From Pedobacter panaciterrae (GTDB taxonomy: Bacteria; Bacteroidota; Bacteroidia; Sphingobacteriales; Sphingobacteriaceae), in contig NZ_LGEL01000045.1 of NCBI RefSeq assembly GCF_001636695.1, positions 1-40,260 on the forward strand: a stretch of DNA of 40,260 nucleotides, written 5' to 3'. Shown one piece after another: positions 1 through 9,163 of this stretch (position 1 is the stretch's first letter; every line of letters starts with the position of its first letter). The notes beneath the pieces were generated by a model. The model saw only the letters and a list, made by a program, of their open reading frames with translations, was not told the DNA's origin and made no database searches. A program made the position numbers and the translations under genes.

Positions 1-19
1 AGATGTGTATAAGAGACAG
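1..19 (+). other. Tn5 mosaic end (Nextera adapter remnant)
   Basis: The first 19 bases, AGATGTGTATAAGAGACAG, are exactly the hyperactive Tn5 mosaic end used in tagmentation libraries. The reverse complement sits at the other extreme end. No transposase lies between the two copies. This is untrimmed adapter rather than a genomic element, so the real upstream context of cmk is unknown. Confidence 0.95.
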
Positions 20-21
20 AT

Positions 22-702
22 ATGAGAAAAAACCTGGTTATAGCTATTGATGGCTATTCTTCTTGCGGAAAAAGCACTTTAGCAAAGGCTTTAGCTAAAA
101 AACTAGGTTTTATTTATATAGATAGCGGATCCATGTATCGAGCTGTAACATTATTTTTTATCCGTAATAAAGTGAACATTGGGGATCCTGAAGCCGTAAA
201 AGATGCACTTCAGCATATCGAATTGAACTTTCACTCAAGAGATTACGAATCTCACATCACATTAAATGGTGAAGAAGTTTCCGATGAAATCAGACAAATG
301 CCTGTTTCCGAAAACGTTAGTGAAGTTTCTGCAAATAAACTTGTGCGTAAAGAGATGGTAAAACAGCAACAACGCATGGGCAATTCTAAAAATATTGTAA
401 TGGATGGCCGTGATATAGGCACAACCGTATTTGCTGATGCTCAAGTGAAATTTTTTATGACCGCAGATCCTAAAATAAGAGCTGAACGTCGTTTCAAAGA
501 GCTACAAAGTAAAGGTGATACAACCACCTCTCTGGAAGATGTTTTTGAAAATCTGGCCCATAGAGATTACGCGGATACAACACGTGCAGAGAGCCCACTA
601 ACCCGGGCTGAGGATGCTATAATTCTTGACAATACCGAATTAACGCAAGAAGAACAGCTTGATTTTGCATTAGAACAGGTTCATCAACACCTACCCGTCT
701 GA
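22..702 (+). CDS. cmk: cytidylate kinase (CMP/dCMP kinase)
   Basis: Phosphorylates CMP and dCMP to the diphosphates using ATP, in the cytoplasm (nucleotide salvage). The 226-aa length is normal for the family. The P-loop GYSSCGKST is at residues 11-19, followed by the conserved IDSGSMYRAVTL segment, the NMP-binding region and the MDGRDIGTTVF motif near residue 128. The RAERRFKEL lid and the AHRDYADTTRAESPL segment near residue 182 are also typical. The ATG is only two bases inside the adapter remnant, so the ribosome-binding region and promoter are missing. The N-terminus aligns well enough with the family to be considered complete, but a slightly longer natural start cannot be excluded. The following 160 bases hold no gene. 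Confidence 0.95.
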   Translation: MRKNLVIAIDGYSSCGKSTLAKALAKKLGFIYIDSGSMYRAVTLFFIRNKVNIGDPEAVKDALQHIELNFHSRDYESHITLNGEEVSDEIRQMPVSENVSEVSANKLVRKEMVKQQQRMGNSKNIVMDGRDIGTTVFADAQVKFFMTADPKIRAERRFKELQSKGDTTTSLEDVFENLAHRDYADTTRAESPLTRAEDAIILDNTELTQEEQLDFALEQVHQHLPV

Positions 703-863
703 TCATCTGATTTCTACTCCCATTATCATTTCATTATTTTTCTGCAAAGCTTTAGTTACAAAAGCTCAAGTAGCTTAAACATTACATTTTGATGTTTTAT
801 CTATTTTAAAGTATGAATAATTTCGCCACCCGATAGTCAATATCTTAAAAACCTGCTACACGA

Positions 864-2030
864 ATGAAAACAAAGTTCCAATCTATTTATTTTTTATTGC
901 CAGTTTTATTAATCATTAGTTCTTGCGGAAATAATGATAAGAAAAAGGATGCCGGAGCGGCAAATCAGGTACAGGCCTATCCTGTTGTTGCATTAACTGC
1001 TCAATCCACATCACTACAAACTGACTACCCCGCAACAATTGAAGGTATCCAAAATGTAGACATCAGACCAAAAGTTGATGGCTTTATTGAGAAAATTTAC
1101 GTTGATGAAGGTGCCGTAGTAAAGAAAGGCCAGCGTCTTTTTAGTATTAATGCCCCACAATATGAACAGCTTGTTAGAACTGCAACCGCAGCAATTAGCA
1201 GTGCGGAAGCTGACGTAAATGCTGCTCAGCTACAGGTAAACAAAACAAAGCCACTAGTTGAAAAGGATATCATTAGCAAATATGATTTAGATGCTGCTCA
1301 GCTCACACTTCAGAGCAGAAAGGCCGCATTGGCCCAGGCAAAAGCTGAACTGGTAAATGCAAAGGTAAACCTTGGTTACACTACAATTACCAGTCCTGTT
1401 GATGGTGTTATTGGGAGCATACCCTTTAAAACAGGTAGCCTCGTTAGCGGCAGCAGCGCAGAACCGCTAACCACGGTATCCAACATTTCAAAGGTTTATG
1501 CCTATTTCTCTCTAAATGAGAAACAACTACTTGATTTTTCAAGAAATTATAAAGGAGCAACGCTTGAAGCACAGATGAAAAATATCCCTGCAGTATCATT
1601 GGTATTAGCTGATGGTAGCGCATATGCTGAGAATGGAAAAATTGAGTCTATAAATGGCTTAATAAATACCAATACAGGCTCAGCAAGTTTGAGGGCAACA
1701 TTTTCAAACCCTTCAAAACTTTTAAGAAGTGGTGCCAGTGCATCAGTGCGTATACCTCAGCATCTTGAAAATGCAATTCTTATTCCTCAAAAATCAACTA
1801 CAGATTTACAAGGTAAAAAGTTTGTCTTTGTTGTTGACAGCAAGGGAATTATCAAAAACACAGAGATTGAAATTATGGAAAATGCAAAAGATAATTTCTA
1901 TGTGGTTACCAAAGGTCTTAAAGCCGGAGATAAGATTGTACTTGAAGGTTTCCAGTCTTTAAAAGATGGTGCTGAAATTAAACCAGAAGAAAAAAGTGCA
2001 GATTCAGTATTCGCTGATCTTAAAAAATAA
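864..2030 (+). CDS. RND efflux periplasmic adaptor (AcrA/MexA-type lipoprotein)
   Basis: Membrane-fusion subunit that links an inner-membrane RND pump to the outer-membrane channel. The N-terminus is a lipoprotein signal ending in a lipobox (LIISSC, Cys21), so the mature protein is probably anchored in the inner membrane from the periplasmic side. Split biotinyl-lipoyl halves are visible (VDIRPKVDGFIEKIYVDEG near residue 70 and TITSPVDGVIGSIPF near residue 174). Between them lies an Ala/Gln-rich helical hairpin at about residues 100-165, followed by beta-barrel and membrane-proximal domains. At 388 aa it has normal length. It is the first gene of a three-gene operon, with 45 bases to the pump gene. 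The substrate cannot be told from the sequence. Confidence 0.95.
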   Translation: MKTKFQSIYFLLPVLLIISSCGNNDKKKDAGAANQVQAYPVVALTAQSTSLQTDYPATIEGIQNVDIRPKVDGFIEKIYVDEGAVVKKGQRLFSINAPQYEQLVRTATAAISSAEADVNAAQLQVNKTKPLVEKDIISKYDLDAAQLTLQSRKAALAQAKAELVNAKVNLGYTTITSPVDGVIGSIPFKTGSLVSGSSAEPLTTVSNISKVYAYFSLNEKQLLDFSRNYKGATLEAQMKNIPAVSLVLADGSAYAENGKIESINGLINTNTGSASLRATFSNPSKLLRSGASASVRIPQHLENAILIPQKSTTDLQGKKFVFVVDSKGIIKNTEIEIMENAKDNFYVVTKGLKAGDKIVLEGFQSLKDGAEIKPEEKSADSVFADLKK

Positions 2031-2075
2031 ATAACAGTTTATCCAATCCGGCAATAACCGGTTGAAATAGAATAT

Positions 2076-5000
2076 ATGTTTAAAAAATTTATAGAGAGAC
2101 CTGTTTTATCAACAGTTATATCCATTATAATTGTAATATTAGGGGTATTAGGTTTAATTACCTTACCTGTATCTCAATATCCGGAAATTGCCCCACCAAC
2201 GGTGCAAGTATCTGCATCCTATCAAGGTGCTAATGCCGATGTTGTGATGAACAGTGTTGTTGTTCCACTAGAGGAACAAATTAATGGTGTTGAGGATATG
2301 ACTTACATGACCTCAACAGCCAGCAATGATGGTACAGCGACAATTACAGTAAACTTTAAGCTGGGTACAAATCCAGATTTGGCAGCGGTAAACGTTCAGA
2401 ACCGCGTATCAAGAGCTACAAGTTTATTACCTGCCGAGGTTACACGTGCAGGGGTAATCACTGCAAAAAAACAAGCCAGTAACGTTTTGATCTTCGGTAT
2501 TTATAGCGATAATCCATCCTATGACCAGACATTTCTTCAGAACTACTCCAACATTAATTTAATTCCTGAAATTAAGCGTATCAATGGTGTTGGTGATGCC
2601 AATGCTTTTGGTTTAATGGACTATACTATGCGTATCTGGCTTAAACCAGAGGTAATGGCCACTTATGGTTTAGTACCAAATGATATTAACGTAGCCCTTG
2701 CAGAGCAAAATGTTGAGGCTGCACCAGGTCAGTTTGGAGAGCAGGGCAATCAGGCATTTCAATACACATTAAAATACTCAGGACGCTTAAAGAATGAAAG
2801 CGAGTTTAGTAATATCATAATCAGAACTGCGGCAAACGGACAGGTATTACGTCTTAAAGATATCGCTAGAATTGAATTGGGTGCCCAGAGTTATGCTAGT
2901 TCTGTAAGGTTTGATGGAAAACCTGCACTTGGTATTGCGATAAATCAAACCGCAGGATCAAATGCAAAAGATGTAATTGAAGGAGCAATAAAGGTTCTGG
3001 ATGATGCATCTGTTAATTTTCCAAAAGGTGTTCATTATGCACCACTTGTAAATGTTAATGATTTCCTTGATGCTTCTATTGAAAAAGTAATACATACGCT
3101 GGTTGAAGCATTTATACTTGTGTTTTTAGTTGTATTTATATTTCTCCAGGATTTCCGCTCGACACTAATCCCTGCGATTAGTGTTCCCGTGGCTATTATT
3201 GGAACTTTCTTTTTCTTAAATCTTTTCGGTTTCACAATAAACCTGTTAACATTGTTTGCCCTGGTTCTTGCCATTGGTATTGTTGTGGATGATGCGATTG
3301 TTGTAGTAGAAGCGGTTCACGCTAAACTAGACCATGGTTATAAGTCGGCCAAAAAAGCCACTATTGATGCCATGGAAGATATTACAGGGGCAATCATATC
3401 CATTACGTTGGTTATGGCTGCTGTATTTATTCCGGTAAGTTTTATACAGGGATCTTCGGGGGTATTCTACAAACAATTTGGTTTAACCCTTGCTATTGCA
3501 ATTATATTATCAGCAATTAATGCCTTAACATTAAGTCCGGCGCTCTGTGCTCTATTCTTAAAACCTCACGAAGAAGATCATGAGAAAAAGAAAAGTTTCC
3601 TTCAAAAATTTTATGTAGGTTTTAATACGTCATTTGACATGATGACTAACAGATACAAAAAATCTGTTAAATTTCTTGCCAGAAGGAAATGGATTGCTGG
3701 TTTGGGCATAGCTATATTCACCGTTGTTCTAATCTGGACAATGAATACAACTCCCAAAGGGTTTGTTCCGAATGAAGATTTAGGTACTATTATGTCTGAT
3801 ATCTCATTACCAGCCTCTACTTCACAGGAACGCACAAATGAGGTCATTGCTCAAATCGATAGTATTGTCCATTCTATTCCAGAAGTTAAAAACTCAATTA
3901 GAGTAGTGGGTAGAAGTATGATTAGTGGATCTGGCAGTTCTTACGGTATGGTAATTTCAAGACTTAAACCGTGGAATGAAAGAACTCGTGATGTAAAACA
4001 GATTATTGGTGAATTATTTGCTAAAACTGCAAGCATCAAAGGAGCCAAAATCATATTCTTCGCACCACCAACAATTCAGGGTTTTGGTACCAGTGGAGGT
4101 TTTGAATTCCAGTTACAGGATAAAACAGGCGGTGATATAAATAAGTTTAATGCTATAGGAAACGATTTCCTTGCTGCATTGAGCAAACGACCTGAGATTC
4201 AATATGCATCTACATCCTTCAATCCAAATTTCCCCCAATATCAAATTGATGTTAATGTAGCCACTGTAAAACAGGCAGGATTAACAGTTACTGATGTTTT
4301 AAGTGTCCTACAAGGCTATTATGGTGGTGTTTACGCTTCAAACTTTAATAAATACGGAAAGCAATACCGGGTTATGTTCCAGGCCGATGCTCAGTACAGA
4401 GCAAATCAGGCAAGCTTAAATAACATATATGTAAGAAATGCAAGCGGTAAAATGGCCCCGGTTAGTGAATTCATAACCTTAACTAAGGTTTATGGTCCAC
4501 AGGCAATTTCCCGTTTTAACCTGTTTACTTCCATTGCAGTAACTGGTAATCCAAACAATGGATATAGTTCTGGTGATGCATTAAAAGCTGTACAAGAGGA
4601 AGCTGCGATACACCTTCCGGTCGGTTATGGTTATGAATTCTCCGGACTATCTCGCGAGGAGATGTCAAGTGGCAGTCAGACTATTTTTATATTTCTTCTT
4701 TGCGTTGTATTCGTTTACTTTTTACTTTGCGGACAATACGAGAGTTATATATTACCACTTGCAGTTCTAATTTCACTTCCAATAGGTTTAGCTGGGGTGT
4801 TTATTTTTGATAAGATCTTCGGAATCGATAATAACATTTATACTCAGATTACTTTGATCATGCTTGTCGGTCTATTGGCCAAAAATGCGATTTTGATTGT
4901 CGAGTTTGCGGTAGACAGAAGAAGAAAAGGCATGAGTATAGTAAATGCTGCTATTAATGGAGCAACTGCACGTTTACGACCTATTCTAATGACATCATTT

Positions 5001-5252
5001 GCCTTTATCCTTGGACTACTACCTTTAATGCTTTCAACAGGAGTTGGTGCTGCGGGTAACAAATCGATTGGTACAGGTGCCGTTGGGGGTATGCTTATAG
5101 GAACAGTATTTGGAATATTTGTTATTCCTGCCCTATTTATCATTTTCCAGACCTTACAAGAAAAAGTAAGCAATAAATCTCCTTTTGAAGAAGGTATTGT
5201 TAAAGAACAAGGAGAACTTGATTTCCCGGAAGTAGATACCCGTGAACACTAA
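2076..5252 (+). CDS. RND multidrug efflux permease, HAE-1 family (AcrB-like)
   Basis: Proton-driven trimeric inner-membrane exporter. At 1058 aa it is full length. It shows the classic start MFKKFIERPVLSTVISIIIV, the VSQYPEIAPPTVQVSASYQGA segment, two large periplasmic loops and twelve expected transmembrane helices. Proton-relay residues are present: Asp405-Asp406 in GIVVDDAIVVVEA and Lys936 in GLLAKNAILIVEF. The paired hydrophobic repeats flanking the two periplasmic domains are intact and there is no frameshift. Its last codons overlap a possible GTG start of the next gene, as expected for a co-transcribed adaptor-pump-channel operon. Family assignment is firm. The transported compounds are unknown; antibiotics, bile-like compounds or solvents are all possible. 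Confidence 0.97.
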   Translation: MFKKFIERPVLSTVISIIIVILGVLGLITLPVSQYPEIAPPTVQVSASYQGANADVVMNSVVVPLEEQINGVEDMTYMTSTASNDGTATITVNFKLGTNPDLAAVNVQNRVSRATSLLPAEVTRAGVITAKKQASNVLIFGIYSDNPSYDQTFLQNYSNINLIPEIKRINGVGDANAFGLMDYTMRIWLKPEVMATYGLVPNDINVALAEQNVEAAPGQFGEQGNQAFQYTLKYSGRLKNESEFSNIIIRTAANGQVLRLKDIARIELGAQSYASSVRFDGKPALGIAINQTAGSNAKDVIEGAIKVLDDASVNFPKGVHYAPLVNVNDFLDASIEKVIHTLVEAFILVFLVVFIFLQDFRSTLIPAISVPVAIIGTFFFLNLFGFTINLLTLFALVLAIGIVVDDAIVVVEAVHAKLDHGYKSAKKATIDAMEDITGAIISITLVMAAVFIPVSFIQGSSGVFYKQFGLTLAIAIILSAINALTLSPALCALFLKPHEEDHEKKKSFLQKFYVGFNTSFDMMTNRYKKSVKFLARRKWIAGLGIAIFTVVLIWTMNTTPKGFVPNEDLGTIMSDISLPASTSQERTNEVIAQIDSIVHSIPEVKNSIRVVGRSMISGSGSSYGMVISRLKPWNERTRDVKQIIGELFAKTASIKGAKIIFFAPPTIQGFGTSGGFEFQLQDKTGGDINKFNAIGNDFLAALSKRPEIQYASTSFNPNFPQYQIDVNVATVKQAGLTVTDVLSVLQGYYGGVYASNFNKYGKQYRVMFQADAQYRANQASLNNIYVRNASGKMAPVSEFITLTKVYGPQAISRFNLFTSIAVTGNPNNGYSSGDALKAVQEEAAIHLPVGYGYEFSGLSREEMSSGSQTIFIFLLCVVFVYFLLCGQYESYILPLAVLISLPIGLAGVFIFDKIFGIDNNIYTQITLIMLVGLLAKNAILIVEFAVDRRRKGMSIVNAAINGATARLRPILMTSFAFILGLLPLMLSTGVGAAGNKSIGTGAVGGMLIGTVFGIFVIPALFIIFQTLQEKVSNKSPFEEGIVKEQGELDFPEVDTREH

Positions 5253-5262
5253 ATTTAATCAC

Positions 5263-6663
5263 ATGAACTTTAGATATAAATCTTATATAATTATCGGTTT
5301 TGCCACACTCTGCTTAACGGCCTGCGTAACCAAAAAATATGAACGTCCGGCACTAAACAATAATGACCTCTATCGTGATAATGCTGAAAAAGATACTGCG
5401 ACCATTGCCAATTTACCTTGGAAGACTTTATTTGCCGACGGCACTTTACAGACTTTAATTGAACAGGGCTTAAATGAAAACCTTGATTTAAAACAGGCTG
5501 TTGAACGCATTAAAATTGCTGAGGCTACCTTAAGACAAAGCAGAGCTGCTTTTTTACCAAGCTTAACTGGAGATTTGTCTGTTACTGATGCTAAACAATC
5601 CAGAGCAGCATTAAACTTCCCTCCAGGAATAAATATCAATACAGAAACACAGACTTACAAAGCTCAGTTAAGTACAAGCTGGGAAGCTGATATCTGGGGT
5701 AAACTTAGCAGTGCTAAAAGATCTGCTTATGCTTCCTTATTGCAAACAGATGCAGCAAAAAGAGCAGTACAAACGCAGCTTATAGCCAATATCGCTAACA
5801 CCTATTACAACTTACTTGCGCTGGATAAACAATTGTCCATTACGGAGCAAACTGTAAAAATCAGAGAAACAGATGTTGAAACTATGAAATCTTTAAAAGA
5901 AGGTGCAATAGTAAACGGAGCAGCAGTTGTACAAAGTGAAGCCAACCTATATGCGGCGCAGGTAACTATTCCAGATCTGAAAAGAAGTATAAAAGAGACA
6001 GAGAATGCACTTAGCATCCTTTTAGGAAAAGGACCAGGAACCATTAGCCGTACCACTTTAGATGATCAACAACCTTATAATAGCCTACAAACTGGAATAT
6101 CTTCACAGCTTTTACAAAACAGACCAGATGTGCAGGCTGCAGAATTTGCTTTCAGAGCAGCTTTTGAAAATACAAACACTGCCAAAACATACTTCTACCC
6201 TGCTTTAACCTTAACGGCCAATGGAGGATTATCGACCCTTGATCTGAAAAATTTCTTTGATCAATCTATATTTTACAATTTAATTGGAGGTATTACACAA
6301 CCTATCTTCAATAAAGGACAAAATAAAGCAAGATTAAAAACTGCTCAGGCACAGCAACAGCAGGCATTTTACGGCTTCCAACAAACGCTTTTAACGAGTG
6401 GCCAGGAGGTTTCAAATGCATTATTTGCATACCAAACGGCATCTGAAAAAGAAATAACAAGATCAAAGCAAATTGCCTCTCTTACTAAAGCTGTAGATTA
6501 TACAAAAGAATTGCTTCGCTATAGCTCTGCTACCAACTATACAGACGTTTTAACTTCTGAACAAAGCTTATTGGCAGCACAGCTTAATAGTATAAATGAC
6601 CGGTTACAGAAACTCCAATCGATCGTTAATTTATACAGAGCCCTTGGTGGCGGTTGGAAATAG
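5263..6663 (+). CDS. outer-membrane efflux factor (TolC/OprM/NodT-type lipoprotein)
   Basis: Outer-membrane channel for the RND pump encoded just upstream. I place the start at the ATG at 5263 rather than the GTG at 5242, which lies inside the pump gene. From this ATG the protein opens directly with a lipoprotein signal whose lipobox is LTAC (Cys21). The 466 aa contain the two expected OEP repeats: LPWKTLFADGTLQTLIEQGL starts the first, and LQNRPDVQAAEFAFRAA near residue 284 opens the second. Long Ala/Gln-rich helices form the periplasmic tunnel. It ends 25 bases before a strong terminator, closing the operon. Confidence 0.94.
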   Translation: MNFRYKSYIIIGFATLCLTACVTKKYERPALNNNDLYRDNAEKDTATIANLPWKTLFADGTLQTLIEQGLNENLDLKQAVERIKIAEATLRQSRAAFLPSLTGDLSVTDAKQSRAALNFPPGININTETQTYKAQLSTSWEADIWGKLSSAKRSAYASLLQTDAAKRAVQTQLIANIANTYYNLLALDKQLSITEQTVKIRETDVETMKSLKEGAIVNGAAVVQSEANLYAAQVTIPDLKRSIKETENALSILLGKGPGTISRTTLDDQQPYNSLQTGISSQLLQNRPDVQAAEFAFRAAFENTNTAKTYFYPALTLTANGGLSTLDLKNFFDQSIFYNLIGGITQPIFNKGQNKARLKTAQAQQQQAFYGFQQTLLTSGQEVSNALFAYQTASEKEITRSKQIASLTKAVDYTKELLRYSSATNYTDVLTSEQSLLAAQLNSINDRLQKLQSIVNLYRALGGGWK

Positions 6664-6687
6664 AAATCAAATTCATTAATATTACGG

Positions 6688-6738
6688 AAACCTGTATGAG
6701 TTTATTATTTTAGAATAATATAACTCATGCAGGTTTTT
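6688..6738 (+). terminator. intrinsic terminator of the RND operon
   Basis: AAACCTGTATGAGTT pairs with AACTCATGCAGGTTT across an AT-rich inner stem and a short loop, followed by a T-run. One G-U pair and a small bulge interrupt the stem. It lies 25 bases after the outer-membrane factor stop and separates the efflux operon from the two-component genes. Confidence 0.8.
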
Positions 6739-6793
6739 AACGTTAGAATAATTGCTCTCCAAAAACCACACAAAAATAATATACCCTATTCTA

Positions 6794-7471
6794 ATGAAGA
6801 TATTAATTGTTGAAGATGAAAAAACATTAGCCCTGGAAATGGCAGAATTTCTTGGCAAAGAAGGATATACGATTGAGCATGCCTGGAAAAAAACATCAGC
6901 TGAAGAAAAAATCTTTGTAAACTCTTACGATTTCATTTTGCTTGATTTAAGTTTACCTGGTGGTGATGGCTTTGAACTATTACATCAATTAAAACAAATC
7001 GGCGGTCGTGATGATGCAGTGATCATACTGACTGCACGTGGCGATGTTGATGATCGCATTAAAGGCTTAGAGGCTGGTGCAGACGATTACCTGGCAAAGC
7101 CATTTTCTTTAACAGAGCTCTTAGCCAGAATGCATGCCATTATCCGACGTAAGCATAAACTCGAAATGAATGAAATAAAAGTTCACGATTTTACGCTTGA
7201 CATTAAAAATCATAAAGTTTGTTTTAACGGCGAAAAGATCAATTTGACTAACAAAGAGTTTGAAATATTCAATTATCTCGTACTAAACAAAAATAGGGTA
7301 ATTTCGAGAGTAAACCTTACAGAACACGTTTGGGGTGACATTCTTGAAATCAATTCAGATTCAAATTTTGTTGATGTACATGTTAAAAACCTACGTAAAA
7401 AATTATCTGTACATAGCCCAATTGACTGGTTTGAAACGGTCAGAAGTATTGGATACAGAATCAACTTCTAA
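6794..7471 (+). CDS. OmpR/PhoB-family response regulator
   Basis: DNA-binding half of a two-component pair. I use the ATG at 6794 (MKILIVEDE) because the longer reading from a TTG at 6752 adds residues outside the receiver fold. The receiver domain (1-115) has acidic-pocket Glu7-Asp8, phospho-acceptor Asp51 in LLDLSLPGGDG, the Thr in ILTARGD and the conserved Lys in DDYLAKPFS. The C-terminal winged helix (about 130-225) has the KNHKVCFNGEKINLTNKEFEIFNYL and VDVHVKNLRKKL segments. The kinase gene follows after 27 bases. Position directly behind the RND operon suggests, but does not prove, that it controls efflux or the envelope stress response. Confidence 0.94.
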   Translation: MKILIVEDEKTLALEMAEFLGKEGYTIEHAWKKTSAEEKIFVNSYDFILLDLSLPGGDGFELLHQLKQIGGRDDAVIILTARGDVDDRIKGLEAGADDYLAKPFSLTELLARMHAIIRRKHKLEMNEIKVHDFTLDIKNHKVCFNGEKINLTNKEFEIFNYLVLNKNRVISRVNLTEHVWGDILEINSDSNFVDVHVKNLRKKLSVHSPIDWFETVRSIGYRINF

Positions 7472-7498
7472 TGTGTAATTTCATATAGATATATAATC

Positions 7499-8812
7499 AT
7501 GAAACTACAATTTAAGCTTGCTTTATATAACACCCTAACCAAGGTAGCGATTATAACACTTCTGGGATTACTGATACTTGTATCTATAAATCATATTTCG
7601 GTAAAACACCTTCAGCAACGCTTAATTCAAAAAAAGGCTAAATTTATATCAAACCTCTCGAAAGGGGAGATCAATGATTTACTTACACAACAAAAAACCT
7701 TTACCGATTATAATTTACTTAAAGAAGAATACATCATCCTAAAAGAAGTTAAACAGGACAATAAACCCCTTCAAAATTACTTCAGTCAGGAGATACGGAG
7801 TATAGAAGATAGCGAAGAAGAGTATCAGATACTTACTACAGATCTGATTTTTGAAGGAACAAAATATGAGCTTGAATTAGGGGAAACGATGGCTGCTGTA
7901 TCGCAATTGGAACATACTATTTCAGTTTTTACATTCGTTATACTTCTTGCAGCTGTTATCCTAACTTTAATAACCGATCTGGCTTTCACTCAATTTCTAC
8001 TCGCTCCTTTTTATAGGATTATAGATCAAAAACTAAATAGAGTAAATGACCCTATTAATTTCAATTATGAACCTATAAAAACCACAACTGAAGATTTTAA
8101 AATTCTGGACAACAGCATCAGTATATTAATGAATAAAATAGCGACTTTGTTTCTTACAGAAAAGGAATTTATAGCTAATGTATCTCATGAACTGCTTACC
8201 CCTATATCAGTTTTAAATAGCCGCCTGGAGAATTTACTGAACGATGAACACTTAACGCAGGAAGGAGAAAATAAATTATTTGCCTGTCTTAAAACCCTAA
8301 GTCGCCTAAAATCAATCATAAATAGTCTACTATTAATCTCGAAAGTTGAAAATAATCAATTTAACAAACCTGATCTTGTTTCTGTTAAAGATACAGTGAC
8401 TGAAGTGTATGAGGAATTAGAACACAGGCTGTTGATGATGAAGTTAAAATTCAACATCAATCTTTCTGAGGATTATACTTTTACCGGCAATCGTTCATTG
8501 CTCCATACCTTAATAAGTAATTTAGTTAGCAATGCAATTAAATACAATGTTCAATCAGGTTTGATAAACATATATGGTAATAAACAGATTGATGGCTTTC
8601 ATCTTTATATTGCCGATACAGGTCAGGGAATGAACCCTGAAGAAGTGAAAAATGCTTTTGTTCGTTTCGAAAAGTTTGAATCAAAAAAAGAAGACAGTTA
8701 TGGCTTAGGGTTGGCAATAGCCAAAAGCATAGCAGCATTTCATCAGATTACGGTGAATATCAAATCAGAGAAAGATAAAGGCACTACGGTTGAACTTATC
8801 TTCCATTTATAG
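7499..8812 (+). CDS. membrane sensor histidine kinase
   Basis: Partner kinase of the preceding regulator. It has an N-terminal membrane helix (about 13-33), a periplasmic sensor loop of about 105 residues rich in Glu, and a second helix (about 141-168). The HisKA dimerisation helix carries His230 in NVSHELLTPIS, and a HATPase domain follows. N-box (LVSNAIKYN), G1 (ADTGQGM), F-box (FVRFEKFE) and G2 (YGLGLAIAKSI) are all present, so it should be catalytically competent. No clear HAMP signature is visible between the second helix and the H-box. The small sensor loop resembles no ligand-binding domain I can name. 437 aa, apparently complete. Confidence 0.92.
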   Translation: MKLQFKLALYNTLTKVAIITLLGLLILVSINHISVKHLQQRLIQKKAKFISNLSKGEINDLLTQQKTFTDYNLLKEEYIILKEVKQDNKPLQNYFSQEIRSIEDSEEEYQILTTDLIFEGTKYELELGETMAAVSQLEHTISVFTFVILLAAVILTLITDLAFTQFLLAPFYRIIDQKLNRVNDPINFNYEPIKTTTEDFKILDNSISILMNKIATLFLTEKEFIANVSHELLTPISVLNSRLENLLNDEHLTQEGENKLFACLKTLSRLKSIINSLLLISKVENNQFNKPDLVSVKDTVTEVYEELEHRLLMMKLKFNINLSEDYTFTGNRSLLHTLISNLVSNAIKYNVQSGLINIYGNKQIDGFHLYIADTGQGMNPEEVKNAFVRFEKFESKKEDSYGLGLAIAKSIAAFHQITVNIKSEKDKGTTVELIFHL

Positions 8813-8842
8813 CCTTCACCTATCTTCATTAAATCTTCATGT

Positions 8843-8850
8843 TTACTTTG
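8843..8850 (+). promoter_or_regulatory. putative Bacteroidota -7 promoter box for the small secreted protein
   Basis: TTACTTTG matches the TAnnTTTG consensus with one change and is followed by C. It lies 40 bases before the ATG of the 69-aa secreted protein. A second weaker match, CAACTTTG, follows at 8851-8858. No convincing TTTG at -33 is seen. Confidence 0.5.
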
Positions 8851-8889
8851 CAACTTTGATCTAACAATTAACACAAAATAATTTTAGAT

Positions 8890-9099
8890 ATGAAAAGAAC
8901 AATCTTAGCGTTAGCATTAGTTGCAACAACTTTTGGCGCATTTGCACAAACTCCTGCTGCTCAAAAACCAGCTACACAAACAGCTGCTGCTACTGCTGCT
9001 CAAAAACCTGTAGTTCAAAAAACTAAATCAAGTAAAAAAGTTGCAGTTAAAAAAACAGCTACAGTTGTTGCTCCAAAAGCAGCTGATACTAAAAAATAA
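8890..9099 (+). CDS. small secreted Lys/Ala-rich protein (unknown function)
   Basis: A 69-aa protein that I do not recognise as a named family. A clear Sec signal peptide (MKRTILALALVATTFGAFA, probable cleavage before QT) precedes a mature part of about 50 residues made almost only of Ala, Lys, Thr, Pro, Val and Gln, with repeated AAQKP and VQK units. It has no Cys or Trp, and Phe occurs only in the signal peptide. It has its own promoter-like box and is followed closely by a strong terminator, so it is probably a highly expressed monocistronic gene. Its composition resembles the enterobacterial acid-shock protein Asr (signal peptide plus a basic Ala/Lys tail), but that is resemblance and not demonstrated homology. 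It sits right after a two-component pair that could regulate it. Confidence 0.8.
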   Translation: MKRTILALALVATTFGAFAQTPAAQKPATQTAAATAAQKPVVQKTKSSKKVAVKKTATVVAPKAADTKK

Positions 9100-9130
9100 G
9101 ACAAATTAATTAGGTTCAATAGTTTTGTCT

Positions 9131-9161
9131 AACCGTCTGTTTAATAACAGGCGGTTTTTTT
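9131..9161 (+). terminator. intrinsic terminator of the small secreted protein gene
   Basis: AACCGTCTGTT pairs with AACAGGCGGTT (one G-U) around a TAAT loop, followed by seven Ts. It ends just before the convergent sigma-factor stop codon and serves the plus-strand gene. Confidence 0.88.
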
Positions 9162-9163
9162 GA

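Noticed and set aside
262-444. Minus-strand reading frame inside cmk, and many similar short frames inside the RND, receptor, TPR and icmF genes
   Set aside because: They lie wholly inside well-supported genes on the other strand or another frame and show no domain, start context or codon pattern of their own.
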